NCBI RefSeq assembly: GCF_001043955.1
Contig: NZ_LABZ01000189.1
Coordinates: 1-55,847, forward strand
DNA from: Methylobacterium tarhaniae
GTDB lineage: Bacteria > Pseudomonadota > Alphaproteobacteria > Rhizobiales > Beijerinckiaceae
Reading direction: 5' to 3'
Length of the DNA: 55,847 nucleotides
The notes below the pieces were generated by a model, which made no database searches, had not been told where the DNA came from, and saw nothing but the letters and a program-made list of their open reading frames with translations. Positions 28,319-37,157 of the stretch are shown piece by piece; the stretch's first letter is position 1, and each line of letters starts with the position of its first letter. The translations under genes and the position numbers were made by a program.

Positions 28319-28341
28319 CCCGGCGCCGTGGCGGCGCCGGG
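28319..28341 (-). promoter_or_regulatory. hairpin between rpsB and tsf
   Basis: CCCGGCGCC (28319-28327) pairs with GGCGCCGGG (28333-28341), extendable by one base pair to a 3-nt loop. On the minus strand it is followed only by TTCCCTTT, so it is likely a partial terminator or RNA-processing site that sets the rpsB:tsf ratio. Confidence 0.5.
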
Positions 28342-28401
28342 CTTTGAAAGGTCGTCCGGTCCGCGGGGCTAACGCGCCCCGCGTGCGTTCCGTGCCGGGC
28401 T

Positions 28402-29451
28402 TTACGCGGCCGCGGCGGCCTCGACGAAGCCGCGGGCCTGGTTCACCCAGCCGTCGCGGTCGATGCGGCCGTTGAGCTTCAGCTCGCCGTCGACCTTGGC
28501 GATGTCGTCGGCGGACATCGCGGCGATCTGCCAGTAGTGGTAGATGCCGGCATCGTTGAGCTTCTGCACCAGCTGCGGGCCGACGCCCGTGAGCTTGGTC
28601 AGGTCGTCCGGCGCGCCGCGGGGGGCGGCCAGCAGCTCGAAGGGCTCGCCGACATACGGCTCGGTGACGTCGACCGGCACCACCTCGGGCTCGTTGGCGA
28701 GCGCCGGCAGCTCCTCGGCCATCGGCTCGTCGGACTCGCCGAGGTCGATGCCGAGGGCACCCTGGCCGCGGGAGATGCCGTCGATCGCCGCGCGGGCGAC
28801 GAGGTCGCAGTACAGCGCGATGGCGCGGCCGGCATCGTCGTTGGCCGGGACCACGTAGGTGATGCCGTCCGGGTTGCAGTTGGTGTCGACGATGGCCGCC
28901 ACCGGGATCTTGAGGCGGTTCGCCTCCTTGATCGCCAGCTGCTCCTTGTTGGTGTCGATCACGAACAGCAGGTCGGGCACGCCGCCCATGTCCTTGATGC
29001 CGCCGAGCGCCTTCTCGAGCTTGTCCTTCTCACGGGACAGCATCAGGCGCTCCTTCTTGGTGAGGCCCTGGCCGCCGCCGGCGAGGATCTCGTCGACCTT
29101 GCGCAGGCGCTGGATCGAGCCCGAGATGGTCTTCCAGTTGGTCAGCGTGCCGCCGAGCCAGCGGGAATTCACGTAGTACTGGGCCGAGCGCTTGGCCGCG
29201 TCCGCGATGGTGTCGGCCGCCTGGCGCTTGGTGCCGACGAACAGCACCCGGCCGCCCTTCGCGACGGTGTCGCTCACCGCCTGCAGCGCCTGGTGCAGCG
29301 CCGGCACGGTCTGGGCGAGGTCGATGATGTGGATGTTGTTGCGCGTGCCGAAGATGTACGACTGCATCTTCGGGTTCCAGCGGTGCGCCTGGTGACCGAA
29401 ATGCGAGCCGGCCTCGAGCAGCTGGCGCATGGTGAAATCGGGAAGGGCCAT
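28402..29451 (-). CDS. rpsB: 30S ribosomal protein S2 with C-terminal extension
   Basis: A 349-aa S2. Residues 1 to about 230 are the normal protein (MALPDFTMRQLLEAGSHFGH start, RWLGGTLTNW, DTNCNPDGITYVVPANDDA). About 110 extra residues follow: an acidic linker, then a helix-hairpin-helix-like domain (DDLTKLTGVGPQLVQKLNDA) and a helical tail. This extension is known in many Hyphomicrobiales S2 proteins; its role is unclear. ATG 29451 fits S2; the frame extends to 29511 without homology. First gene of the rpsB-tsf unit. Confidence 0.96.
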   Translation of the reverse strand: MALPDFTMRQLLEAGSHFGHQAHRWNPKMQSYIFGTRNNIHIIDLAQTVPALHQALQAVSDTVAKGGRVLFVGTKRQAADTIADAAKRSAQYYVNSRWLGGTLTNWKTISGSIQRLRKVDEILAGGGQGLTKKERLMLSREKDKLEKALGGIKDMGGVPDLLFVIDTNKEQLAIKEANRLKIPVAAIVDTNCNPDGITYVVPANDDAGRAIALYCDLVARAAIDGISRGQGALGIDLGESDEPMAEELPALANEPEVVPVDVTEPYVGEPFELLAAPRGAPDDLTKLTGVGPQLVQKLNDAGIYHYWQIAAMSADDIAKVDGELKLNGRIDRDGWVNQARGFVEAAAAA

Positions 29452-29876
29452 GATCTCTCGTTCTCTCCGGTTCATCCGCCGCGGAGGAAGCGACCGGCGC
29501 ATCAAGGTCAATGCCGAAGCGACATTACCGAGAGAGGGCCGGCCACCGGAAACGCCTCATTCAGGCATGAGGCCGACTCCGCGTGTGGGATGGGCGGGCC
29601 TTTATCCGATCAGGGGTGGGATGGCAAGGCGCGCGCCGGGCGCGGCAGGTCGTGCCGGCCGCGGCCCGGTCGTCGCGGGCGGGCCTCGCGCGTGCAACGC
29701 CCGGTAGTAAGGAACGCGCGGCAATCCTCCCGTCACCGCCGGCGTCCCGCGATTCGCCATTGTTCGCGCGAGCGCGTCTGGGCTATCCGTCGCCGCATGG
29801 CTGCTCGCATGGGCGTTCGAGCCGGGCATGCCCTGGCACGTCGTCGAGCACCTTCGGAGCGAGACAGGCATCTTTC
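29452..29876. other. 425-bp divergent intergenic region upstream of rpsB
   Basis: Lies between rpsB (minus) and the GT-D-like gene (plus). Apart from the rpsB promoter candidate at 29599-29626 I see no gene or strong repeat. Open frames crossing it are arginine/alanine-rich shadows. Confidence 0.5.
29599..29626 (-). promoter_or_regulatory. candidate promoter of rpsB-tsf
   Basis: On the minus strand TTGCCA (29626-29621) and GATAAA or ATAAAG (near 29605-29599) are spaced 15-16 bp, about 150 bp upstream of the rpsB ATG. The -35 fits the alphaproteobacterial TTGCC pattern; the -10 is approximate. Confidence 0.3.
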
Positions 29877-31205
29877 ATGACGTTTCAGTTCTTGCGCGAA
29901 GCAGAGGAAGCCCGTCACGACAAGGCCGCGCTCGCGGAGGTGACGCGCCGGGTCCTGCACACCCGCTTCGCGTCCGTCGGCGAGATCGACGCCGCCCGGG
30001 TCGTGCAGATCGGGATCCTGGCCCGGGACGCCGGTCTGCGGGAGGACGCGCTGGCGCTCTTCGACCGCATGGCCACGGCGTCGCCGAGCGACATCGCATC
30101 CCGGTACGAGAAGGCCGTCCTCTTCCTGCACGAGGGCAATCATATCGACTGCGTGCAGATGTTGCGGCAAATCCTGGCTCACCACCCGCACGAGGATCGC
30201 TCCAACCTCATGGCGGCGCGCGTGCTCCACGCGCTCGGCGCCCATCGTGAGGCGACGGCCTGCCTCGACAGCATCCTGCTCGACGGCCGGCCCGACCGGG
30301 CGCAGTGGGAGCGGCAAATCCGGATCATCCATGATTTCGGGCGCTACGTCTCGGCCTTCCCCAGAGCGCGGGCCGTCGCCATGGCCGAGAGCGCGGAGCG
30401 CTCCCCGTCCCACATGTCGGTCGGGATGCTGGCAGGGCGGATCACCGCGGCGCTCGACAGCCGGTCGGGCTTCAGCCTCGTCCGCGCGGGTGACGGAGAG
30501 GGCGCGTTCGTCTTCCTCGGTAACACGGACGAAGCCGATTTCGCCCACCTCTACGAGCAGAACCGGCACGACCGCGCCCGGGTCTGGTTCGCCGACACGG
30601 TCGACGCGACGAAGCATCCCTTCCTCGGCGAGGCCTTCCGCATCACGGACGTGATCCGCGATGCCGACGTCGTCGGCATGCCCTATCCGAACTGGATCCG
30701 GCACGAGTACACGATCCTGAGCGTCACCGGCATCTCGTCGCTGACCAACCTGCTCCGGATCGAGCGGCGCCCCGGCGCCGCCTCCTGCACCCAGCTGATC
30801 CATGTCGAGTTGCACAACACGAAGCTGCTCTACTCGATCATGCAGTCGCAGAAGGAGATCGGGCTGATCTCCTGCCACCCGGGCCTGCCGGAGCGGCTGA
30901 AATCCGTGCTGGGCTACGAGCAGGTCGACTACCACCACGTGCCCGGCGAGAAGGGGCACAGCCATCTCCTCAGCGAGGAGGCCGTGGCGGGAAGCCACTG
31001 GCCCGAGCGGTACCCGCAGATCATGGACGCGCTGTCCCGGCCTCTGAACGGGCGGCTCTACATCGTCGCGGCGGGCCTGCTCGGGAAGTTCTACTGCGAT
31101 CGGATCAAGAAGTCGGGTGGCGTCGCCCTCGATGTCGGATCGGTCGCGGATGGATGGATGGGATCTCGGACGCGGCCCGGATTGGAACCGCTGAGCATTG
31201 GCTGA
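29877..31205 (+). CDS. TPR-like protein with GT-D-fold glycosyltransferase domain
   Basis: 442 aa. Residues about 10-160 are helical repeats resembling TPRs (EDALALFDRMATASPSDIA, then EATACLDSILLDG). The C-terminal domain begins GFSLVRAGDGEGAF; the D206-G207-E208 triplet matches the DxE motif of GT-D-fold glycosyltransferases (formerly DUF1792), and the end has DVGSVADGWMG as in that fold. Expected role: transfer of a sugar to a surface glycan or glycoprotein; donor and acceptor are unknown. Start ATG 29877 with CAGG eight bases before. Most of the upstream frame from 29583 is non-coding. It is followed by a TylF-like methyltransferase gene on the same strand. Confidence 0.72.
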   Translation: MTFQFLREAEEARHDKAALAEVTRRVLHTRFASVGEIDAARVVQIGILARDAGLREDALALFDRMATASPSDIASRYEKAVLFLHEGNHIDCVQMLRQILAHHPHEDRSNLMAARVLHALGAHREATACLDSILLDGRPDRAQWERQIRIIHDFGRYVSAFPRARAVAMAESAERSPSHMSVGMLAGRITAALDSRSGFSLVRAGDGEGAFVFLGNTDEADFAHLYEQNRHDRARVWFADTVDATKHPFLGEAFRITDVIRDADVVGMPYPNWIRHEYTILSVTGISSLTNLLRIERRPGAASCTQLIHVELHNTKLLYSIMQSQKEIGLISCHPGLPERLKSVLGYEQVDYHHVPGEKGHSHLLSEEAVAGSHWPERYPQIMDALSRPLNGRLYIVAAGLLGKFYCDRIKKSGGVALDVGSVADGWMGSRTRPGLEPLSIG

Positions 31206-31444
31206 TCGGTGCGGCGGGCAAACGGCCATGCAAGAGGCAGAGGGAGGTCCGTCGCGCTTCGCGGCGGGCCGACCTCGAGCGCATGCGTCGGACTGCAATC
31301 GACCGCAGCCGAGAGGAGGGCGTGGCGCCCGAACTGGCGTGAGCGGCCATGCCATATGCGTCGATCGATAATCTGTCTGCCGCCTGCGCGGCCGGCCGTC
31401 GCGCGAGACTTGCCGCGAGACTTGCAAGGTAAAAGGAGAGAGGA
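31206..31444. other. spacer between GT-D-like and TylF-like genes
   Basis: 239 bp with no gene or strong hairpin. The last 20 bases hold AAGGAGAG, a strong ribosome-binding site for the next gene. Whether the two genes share a transcript is uncertain. Confidence 0.45.
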
Positions 31445-32404
31445 ATGAGCTATCCTGTTGGTGCCACCCCGACCGTCTTTGTCGACCATAATGGGCTCGG
31501 AGACCTGATCCGTACGATCGACGGCACGGACGGGAAAGTGGTTCTCGTCGGATTCGGTGAATATGCGAAGCACATCATCAACCTCCGCGGTGATCGCGTC
31601 GCTGCGGTATACGACCCAAATCCGCTCTATGCCGGTCGCGGGATGCATTTCAGAGGGGTGCCGGTCGTCGACCTGCCGCACCGGGTGGAGGCGAGCAAGG
31701 TGCTCGGCTGCGAGTACAAGCATTTGTACGACTACCTGGGCAAGGTCGTCAGGTTCTACGACTGGACGTCCTGCTATTATCCGCCGCAGCTGTCTTACAA
31801 GAGCACGTCCGAAATCAATCCGTTCGAGCAGGAGATGCTCTACCACAGCGTGCTGAAGAACGAGGCCGACGCTCCGGTCTCGATGATGGGAGGCGACAAG
31901 ATCCGCTTCCTGATCGAGCTTCTGAGGACTGGGCTCGCCATCCATCCGACCGCGAGCGTCATCGAGATGGGCAGCTGGCAAGGCGGAAGCTCGTGGTTCA
32001 TCGCGAAGACGATGAAGTATCTGGGCCAACAGCGAAAATTCTATATGATGGACCTGTTCGAGACGCACGTCATGGATCCGACCGCGACGATGTGCTACGA
32101 TGAAATCCACTTGCGCATGAACGAGGTCTACGACCACGTCGAGCTGATCACCGGGCTCGTGGACGATCCGGCGTGCCTTGCCAAGGTGCAGGCGCCGCTC
32201 TGCTTCGCGCATGTGGACCTCGGCTGGCAGGAGCCCGGCTTGCGGTACGTCTGGGACAATCTGGTGCCTGGTTCACCGTTGTTGCTCGACAATTACGGAC
32301 ATCTGGCTGCGCCGCCCTGGCGGTTCGACGACTTCTTTCAAGACCGCGGCACGCGCGTGACGCGACTGCCCTGGTCCGAGCAAGGGCTCGTCTTCAAGCA
32401 CTGA
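31445..32404 (+). CDS. TylF/MycF-like SAM-dependent methyltransferase with N-terminal Rossmann-like domain
   Basis: 319 aa. Residues about 30-100 (VVLVGFGEYAKHII, then VYDPNPLYAGRGMHFRGVPV) resemble the nucleotide-binding N-terminal domain of sugar-modifying proteins such as PglD. The C-terminal part has a SAM-binding loop VIEMGSWQGGSS (about 175-186) and HVDLGWQEPGLRYVWDNL followed by LLLDNYG, the layout of macrocin-O-methyltransferase (TylF) enzymes with an acidic metal/substrate site. Likely role: O-methylation of a sugar in a surface glycan. Start ATG 31445 has AAGGAGAG upstream. The gene is somewhat less G+C-rich than its flanks and sits between core genes, consistent with transfer. Confidence 0.7.
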   Translation: MSYPVGATPTVFVDHNGLGDLIRTIDGTDGKVVLVGFGEYAKHIINLRGDRVAAVYDPNPLYAGRGMHFRGVPVVDLPHRVEASKVLGCEYKHLYDYLGKVVRFYDWTSCYYPPQLSYKSTSEINPFEQEMLYHSVLKNEADAPVSMMGGDKIRFLIELLRTGLAIHPTASVIEMGSWQGGSSWFIAKTMKYLGQQRKFYMMDLFETHVMDPTATMCYDEIHLRMNEVYDHVELITGLVDDPACLAKVQAPLCFAHVDLGWQEPGLRYVWDNLVPGSPLLLDNYGHLAAPPWRFDDFFQDRGTRVTRLPWSEQGLVFKH

Positions 32405-33059
32405 TCCGACGAAGCGGCGACAACGGTCGTCGCAGGACCTTCGGAAAGCTCGAAGGAACAGGAGCACGGCCCGCTGGGCTCGCGGGCTGTGTTGGGCGAA
32501 CGAAGCGCGGTGACGCGGTGGCCGGAATGGCGCACGATCGTGACCGGAAGGTACGTCCTCCGCGGGCGCGAGGCGTGCGTCGCCCGATGGGAACAAGCTG
32601 TGGCCGGCAACTGGTCATCGATCTTGCTCTGGAGAAGATCCGGGCGGCCTCTCTCCCCAAAGGGGAGCCGTCGATCGATGTCATGGATCAAGATGTTGCG
32701 GATGAACGAGCTGAGCGGATCGTTGAAAGGGGCGAGCCGCCGGGATAGTCCGGGGTGGACCTTCTTCCGACGCCATGGCGCCTTCACACTCGACCGAAGG
32801 CGCCGGCTGGGCTCGGATCACCGGCGCTGGCGCGTCGAACGCTCATGCACCGACACGCCGAGGCGTGAACGCGCCGGTCTGGTGCGGGGTGGGAGCTTTC
32901 CGACGGCGTCTCGGTGTTGCTATGCCCAGGAACCGGCGGTCGGCCGGCTCCCCGGACGATGATCGGGACCACCGAGGTCGTCCTCTCCTTGTCTGAAGCC
33001 CTGAGTGGTGACGAGCGAGGCTCCACGCCCTTGGAGCTTCCGAGGCCGAAAGCCGTCTG
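32405..33059. other. 655-bp stretch with no supported gene
   Basis: Open frames on both strands exist but none has a family signature, a ribosome-binding site with a sensible start, or non-shadow composition. It may hold decayed DNA at the edge of the glycan-gene insertion. A 6-bp GCTCCA/TGGAGC hairpin near 33020-33040 could be a weak end signal for cynS. Confidence 0.5.
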
Positions 33060-33548
33060 CTACGGCTCCCTGAAACCATATTCCGGCACGCCCTCCTCAT
33101 TGCCGTAATATTTGTACGGCAGGAACTTCCCCGACATCTGCAGCTTCACCCGATCGCCCTTGTTGTTCGGCTCGCGCTCCATCGTCATGTTGAAGTCGAT
33201 GGCCGACATGATGCCGTCGCCGAACTCCTCCTGGATCAGCTCCTTCCAGGTGGTGCCGTAGACCATGACCAGTTCGTAGAAGCGGTAGATCAGCGGATCG
33301 CTCGGCGGCATCTGAGGGATCGAGCCGCGATAGGGCGCCTCGTTCAGCATCCGCTCCTCCGCCGCCGACAGGCCGAACAGGAGGGCGGCCTTGGCCGCCT
33401 GAGCCTTGGGCAGCTTCATCTGGCCCAGGCAGGCGGCGGTGATCAGGATCGGCGAGATCCCGCCGATCTCGTCCTGGATGTGCTTCCAGGTCCAGCCCTT
33501 CTCGCGCTTGATGTCGAGGAGCTTCTCCGTCAGGTCTTCGCGCTTCAT
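33060..33548 (-). CDS. cynS: cyanase (cyanate hydratase)
   Basis: A 162-aa decameric enzyme converting cyanate and bicarbonate to ammonia and CO2. The catalytic Arg89, Glu92 and Ser115 have exactly the spacing of the E. coli triad (Arg96, Glu99, Ser122). The N-terminal helix-turn-helix-like domain (about 1-80) and C-terminal dimer interface (KFLPYKYYG) are complete. Start ATG 33548 (MKREDLTEKLL). Unlike many bacteria, no cyanate/nitrate ABC transporter or carbonic anhydrase is adjacent. The gene ends 108 bp before a minus-strand small secreted-protein gene on its upstream side. Confidence 0.95.
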   Translation of the reverse strand: MKREDLTEKLLDIKREKGWTWKHIQDEIGGISPILITAACLGQMKLPKAQAAKAALLFGLSAAEERMLNEAPYRGSIPQMPPSDPLIYRFYELVMVYGTTWKELIQEEFGDGIMSAIDFNMTMEREPNNKGDRVKLQMSGKFLPYKYYGNEEGVPEYGFREP

Positions 33549-33655
33549 AGGCTCTCTCCCTTGCCGAGGACGCTGCCGTCGGTCGCGACCGAGGCGAGTC
33601 ACGGTTGGCAACGGGCGTGCCAGGGAAGGGCGCAGGAGAGCCGGGGCCGTGCGGC

Positions 33656-33862
33656 CTAGCGCCGCCTCTCGCACAGGGTTTTCACATAGGTCCCGGCGTC
33701 GGTGCCGCGGCCGGAGCCCGCCGCGATGGCGGGGCCGATCAGCATGCATTCCTGCGGCGAGTGGGCCGGGTGGGTGATCACGTCCTGGGCGGTGGCCCGG
33801 GTGCAATCCTGCACCGCCAGGGAGGAGGCGCAGATCAGGGTGACGACGAGGATGGTGGGCAA
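33656..33862 (-). CDS. small secreted protein, 68 aa, TTG start
   Basis: Begins at TTG 33862 with GGGGGAGG five bases upstream, a strong site that decides the start. Residues 1 to about 17 are hydrophobic like a signal peptide; cysteines at positions 11, 20, 39 and 64 may form disulphides. The pattern SLAVQDCTRATAQDV and later HSPQECMLIGP recalls small secreted proteins of rhizobial genomes whose role is unknown. The Shine-Dalgarno is buried in a CCTCCCC/GGGGAGG hairpin (33868-33883). It lies between coaBC and cynS. Confidence 0.6.
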   Translation of the reverse strand: MPTILVVTLICASSLAVQDCTRATAQDVITHPAHSPQECMLIGPAIAAGSGRGTDAGTYVKTLCERRR

Positions 33863-33940
33863 GGCGGCCTCCCCCTGGGGAGGATGACAGATAATGCCGG
33901 ATGCTCGAACGCCAACCGCGGGGAGCGGAGATATCTTGCC

Positions 33941-35164
33941 TCAGGGGGTGGTCGTGAGTGCGGCCAGGCGCACGACGAGGCGGCGTGCCACTTCGTCCTT
34001 GGGCAGCACCGGCCAGGTCTCGAGGCTGCCGTCGCGGCCGATCAGGTGGACGCTGTTGCGGTCGCCCCCCATCACGCCGGTGGCCGTCGAGACGTCGTTG
34101 GCGACGATGAGGTCGCAGCCCTTGCGGGCGATCTTGGCCCGGGCATGGGCGATCACCTCGGTGGTCTCGGCGGCGAAGCCCACCACCAGGGGCGGGCGCC
34201 CCTCGCGCCGGCGCGCGATGGTCGCCAGGATGTCGGGATTCTCGACGAGCCCGAGGGGAGGGGGGCCGTCGGGCCCCTTCTTGATCTTCTCGTCCCCGAG
34301 ATTGGCCGGGCGCCAGTCGGCGACGGCGGCGGCGAAGACCGCGATGTCGGCCGGCAGCGCCGCCTCCACGGCCGCCAGCATCTCGCGGGCGGTCTCGATC
34401 CGCACGACCGTGACGCCGAGGGGGTCGGGCAGGGTCACCGGGCCCGAGACCAGGGTCACCCGGGCGCCGGCCGCGGCCGCCGCGGCCGCGATGGCGTGGC
34501 CCTGCTTGCCGGAGGAGCGGTTGGCGAGGTAGCGCACCGGGTCGATCGGCTCGTGGGTCGGCCCGGAGGTGACGAGAAGGTGGCGGCCCGCCAGGAGCGT
34601 CCCGCCGTCCGGCCGCCCCGCCAGCAAGGCCTCGACGGCGTCGGCGATCTCGTCGGGCTCGGCCATCCGGCCCGGGCCCGTCTCGGCCTCGGCCATCCGG
34701 CCCACATTGGGCCCCACCACCGCGATGCCGTCTCCCTTCAGCAGGGCGAGGTTGCGCTGGGTCGCCGGGTGCAGCCACATCCGCACGTTCATCGCCGGCG
34801 CGATCAGGATCGGCAGGGTCGTGGCGAGCAGCACCGTCGAGGCGAGGTCCGGCGCGTGGCCACCGGCCATGCGGGCGAGCGTGTTGGCGGTGGCCGGCGC
34901 CACCACCACGGCGTCGGCGTCGCGGGCGAGCCTGATGTGGCCGATATCGGCCTCGTCGGCCCGGTCGAACAGGTCGGTATGGGCGCGCTGGCCGGACAGG
35001 GATGCGGCAGCGAGCGGCGTGACGAATTCCTGCGCGCCTTTCGTCAGCACGCAGCGCACGGATGCGCCGCGTTCGCGCAGGCGCCGGATCAGGTCCAGCG
35101 ACTTGTAGGCCGCGATGCCGCCCCCGATGACGAGGAGCACCCGTTTGCCGTCGAGCGTGCCCAT
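33941..35164 (-). CDS. coaBC: bifunctional phosphopantothenoylcysteine decarboxylase/synthetase
   Basis: A 407-aa two-domain enzyme of coenzyme A synthesis. The N-terminal flavoprotein CoaC part (about 1-185) has GGGIAAYKSLDLIRRL, the catalytic histidine in IGHIRLARD and the PAMNVRMW motif. The C-terminal CoaB synthetase part starts LLVTSGPTHEPIDPVRYLANRSSGKQG and includes AAVADWRP. The segment that in E. coli carries the reductive Cys158 (here PNVGRMAEAETGPGRMAEP) has no cysteine. It begins 22 bp after the kup stop, so it probably shares its transcript. Confidence 0.95.
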   Translation of the reverse strand: MGTLDGKRVLLVIGGGIAAYKSLDLIRRLRERGASVRCVLTKGAQEFVTPLAAASLSGQRAHTDLFDRADEADIGHIRLARDADAVVVAPATANTLARMAGGHAPDLASTVLLATTLPILIAPAMNVRMWLHPATQRNLALLKGDGIAVVGPNVGRMAEAETGPGRMAEPDEIADAVEALLAGRPDGGTLLAGRHLLVTSGPTHEPIDPVRYLANRSSGKQGHAIAAAAAAAGARVTLVSGPVTLPDPLGVTVVRIETAREMLAAVEAALPADIAVFAAAVADWRPANLGDEKIKKGPDGPPPLGLVENPDILATIARRREGRPPLVVGFAAETTEVIAHARAKIARKGCDLIVANDVSTATGVMGGDRNSVHLIGRDGSLETWPVLPKDEVARRLVVRLAALTTTP

Positions 35165-35186
35165 CCGCCGCTACACCGTGACCATT

Positions 35187-37157
35187 CTAGACAGTGACCT
35201 GCGTGCCGACCTCGACCACGCGCCCCGTCGGGATCTGGAAGAAGTCCGTCGCGTCGTTGGCGTTGCGGGCGAGCGTGATGAACACCCGGTCCTGCCACAG
35301 CGGCATGCCGGACTGCGCCGCCGGGCGGATCGAGCGCCGCGACAGGAAGAACGACGTCGCCATGATGTCGAACTTGAAGCCCTGCTTGCGCAGGAGCGCC
35401 AGGCCCTTCGGGATGTTCGGCGATTCCATGTAGCCGAACTTCATCACGACCTTCCAGAAATGCGGGCCCATCGGCTCGATCCGGACCCGGTCGGCGTCGT
35501 TGAGGCGCGGCAGGTCGATGGTCTTGACGGTGAGCACGACGTTCTTCTCGTGCAGCACCTTATTGTGCTTCAGGTTGTGCAGCAGGGCCGCAGGCGCGGT
35601 CTCCGGGTCGCTGGTGAGGAAGACCGCCGTGCCGCGGACGTGGTGCGGCGGGCTCTTCTCCAGCATCGCGACGAGTTCGGTCAGCGGCACGTCGGTCTTG
35701 CGGGTCTTGTTGAACAGGATGGTGACGCCGCGCACCCAGGTCCACATCAGCAGCACCAGGCCGCCGGCGAGCAGCAGGGGCATGTAGCCGCCCTCGAACA
35801 CCTTGAGCAGGTTCGAGGCCAGGAACAGCAATTCGACGGCGATGAACGGCACCATCACGGCGCCGGCGGCGAGCGGCGACCACTTCCAGACCCGCCACAG
35901 CACCAGGAAGGCGAGGCCGGCGGTGATCAGCATCGTGCCGGTGACGGCGATGCCGTAGGCCGAGGCGAGCGCCGAGGAGGAGCGGAACAGCACCACCAGG
36001 ATCACCACGCCGACCATCAGCAGCGTGTTGATCTGCGGCAGGTAGATCTGGCCCGAATGCGCCTCCGAGGTGTGCCGGATCTCGAGCCGCGGCAGCAGGC
36101 CGAGCTGCACCGCCTGACGCGAGAGCGAGAAGGCGCCGGTGATCACCGCCTGGCTGGCGATGACGGTCGCCGCGGTGGCGAGCAGCACCATCGGCAGCAG
36201 GCCCCATTCGGGGACGAGCTGGTAGAACGGATCGGTCGTGTCGGGATTGGCCAGCACCAGGGCGGCCTGGCCGAGATAGTTGACGGCCAGCGCCGGCCCG
36301 ACGAGGACGATCCAGGCGGTCTGGATCGGCCGGCGGCCGAAATGGCCGAGATCGGCGAACAGGGCCTCGGCCCCGGTCACCGCCAGGAAGACCGCGCCGA
36401 GGGCCACCAGCGCACCCGTGCCGTGGCCCAGCAGGTAATGCACCGCGTGCCAGGGATTGAGCGCCCACAGCACCTGCGGGGTGCGGGCGATGTGCGGCAG
36501 CGCTGCCAGCATCAGCACCGAGAACCACACCAGCATGATCGGGCCGAAGAACGTCGCCATCCGGGCGGTGCCCCGGCTCTGGACCAGGAACAGCGGCAGG
36601 ATGATCGCGACGGTGATCGGCAGGACGTAGTGCTCGAGGGCGGGGGTGACGAGCTTCAGGCCCTCCACCGCCGACAGGACCGAGATCGCCGGGGTGATGA
36701 TCGCGTCGCCGTAGAACAGGGCGGCGCCGAACAGGCCCAGCATGAACACGATGTGCGAGCCGCCCAGCGCCTTGCGGGCGAGCGCCATCAGCGAGAGGAT
36801 GCCGCCCTCGCCCTTGTTGTCCATCTGCAGCAGCAGCAGGACGTACTTGATGGTGACGATGAGGACGAGCGCCCAGAGCAGCAGCGAGACGGTGCCGAGC
36901 ACCTCCTCGCCGGTGAGCACGCCGTCGGCCCGGCCGGGGCCGAGCGCCTCTCGGAAGGCGTAGAGCGGGCTCGTGCCGATATCGCCGTAGACGACGCCGA
37001 CGGAGCCGAGGAACAGCGTCCAGAAGCTCGCCTTGGCGTGGCCGTGGCCCTCGGCCTCGTCGACGCTGCCCGCCTTGGTGGGCGGCCCGCCGCTCGGCGG
37101 GGTGAGGGATTCGGGCGGCGCGACGGGTCCGCCCGTGGGTGCGGTCGACTGTGTCAT
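35187..37157 (-). CDS. kup: Kup family potassium uptake transporter
   Basis: A 656-aa low-affinity K+/H+ symporter. The signature GVVYGDIGTSPLYAFREAL lies in TM1 after an N-terminal cytoplasmic stretch rich in proline and glycine. About 12 transmembrane helices follow to residue 460, then a soluble C-terminal domain (VFITLARNANDATDFFQIP). The start ATG 37157 is preferred because the longer frame to 37331 is arginine/proline-rich. It lies 192 bp after ispG and 22 bp before coaBC on the minus strand. Confidence 0.95.
   Translation of the reverse strand: MTQSTAPTGGPVAPPESLTPPSGGPPTKAGSVDEAEGHGHAKASFWTLFLGSVGVVYGDIGTSPLYAFREALGPGRADGVLTGEEVLGTVSLLLWALVLIVTIKYVLLLLQMDNKGEGGILSLMALARKALGGSHIVFMLGLFGAALFYGDAIITPAISVLSAVEGLKLVTPALEHYVLPITVAIILPLFLVQSRGTARMATFFGPIMLVWFSVLMLAALPHIARTPQVLWALNPWHAVHYLLGHGTGALVALGAVFLAVTGAEALFADLGHFGRRPIQTAWIVLVGPALAVNYLGQAALVLANPDTTDPFYQLVPEWGLLPMVLLATAATVIASQAVITGAFSLSRQAVQLGLLPRLEIRHTSEAHSGQIYLPQINTLLMVGVVILVVLFRSSSALASAYGIAVTGTMLITAGLAFLVLWRVWKWSPLAAGAVMVPFIAVELLFLASNLLKVFEGGYMPLLLAGGLVLLMWTWVRGVTILFNKTRKTDVPLTELVAMLEKSPPHHVRGTAVFLTSDPETAPAALLHNLKHNKVLHEKNVVLTVKTIDLPRLNDADRVRIEPMGPHFWKVVMKFGYMESPNIPKGLALLRKQGFKFDIMATSFFLSRRSIRPAAQSGMPLWQDRVFITLARNANDATDFFQIPTGRVVEVGTQVTV

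Noticed and set aside
32338..32787. 149-codon minus-strand frame in the gap before cynS
   Set aside because: Overlaps the end of the TylF-like gene, starts without a ribosome-binding site, and has no family pattern; considered as a possible decayed gene but unsupported.
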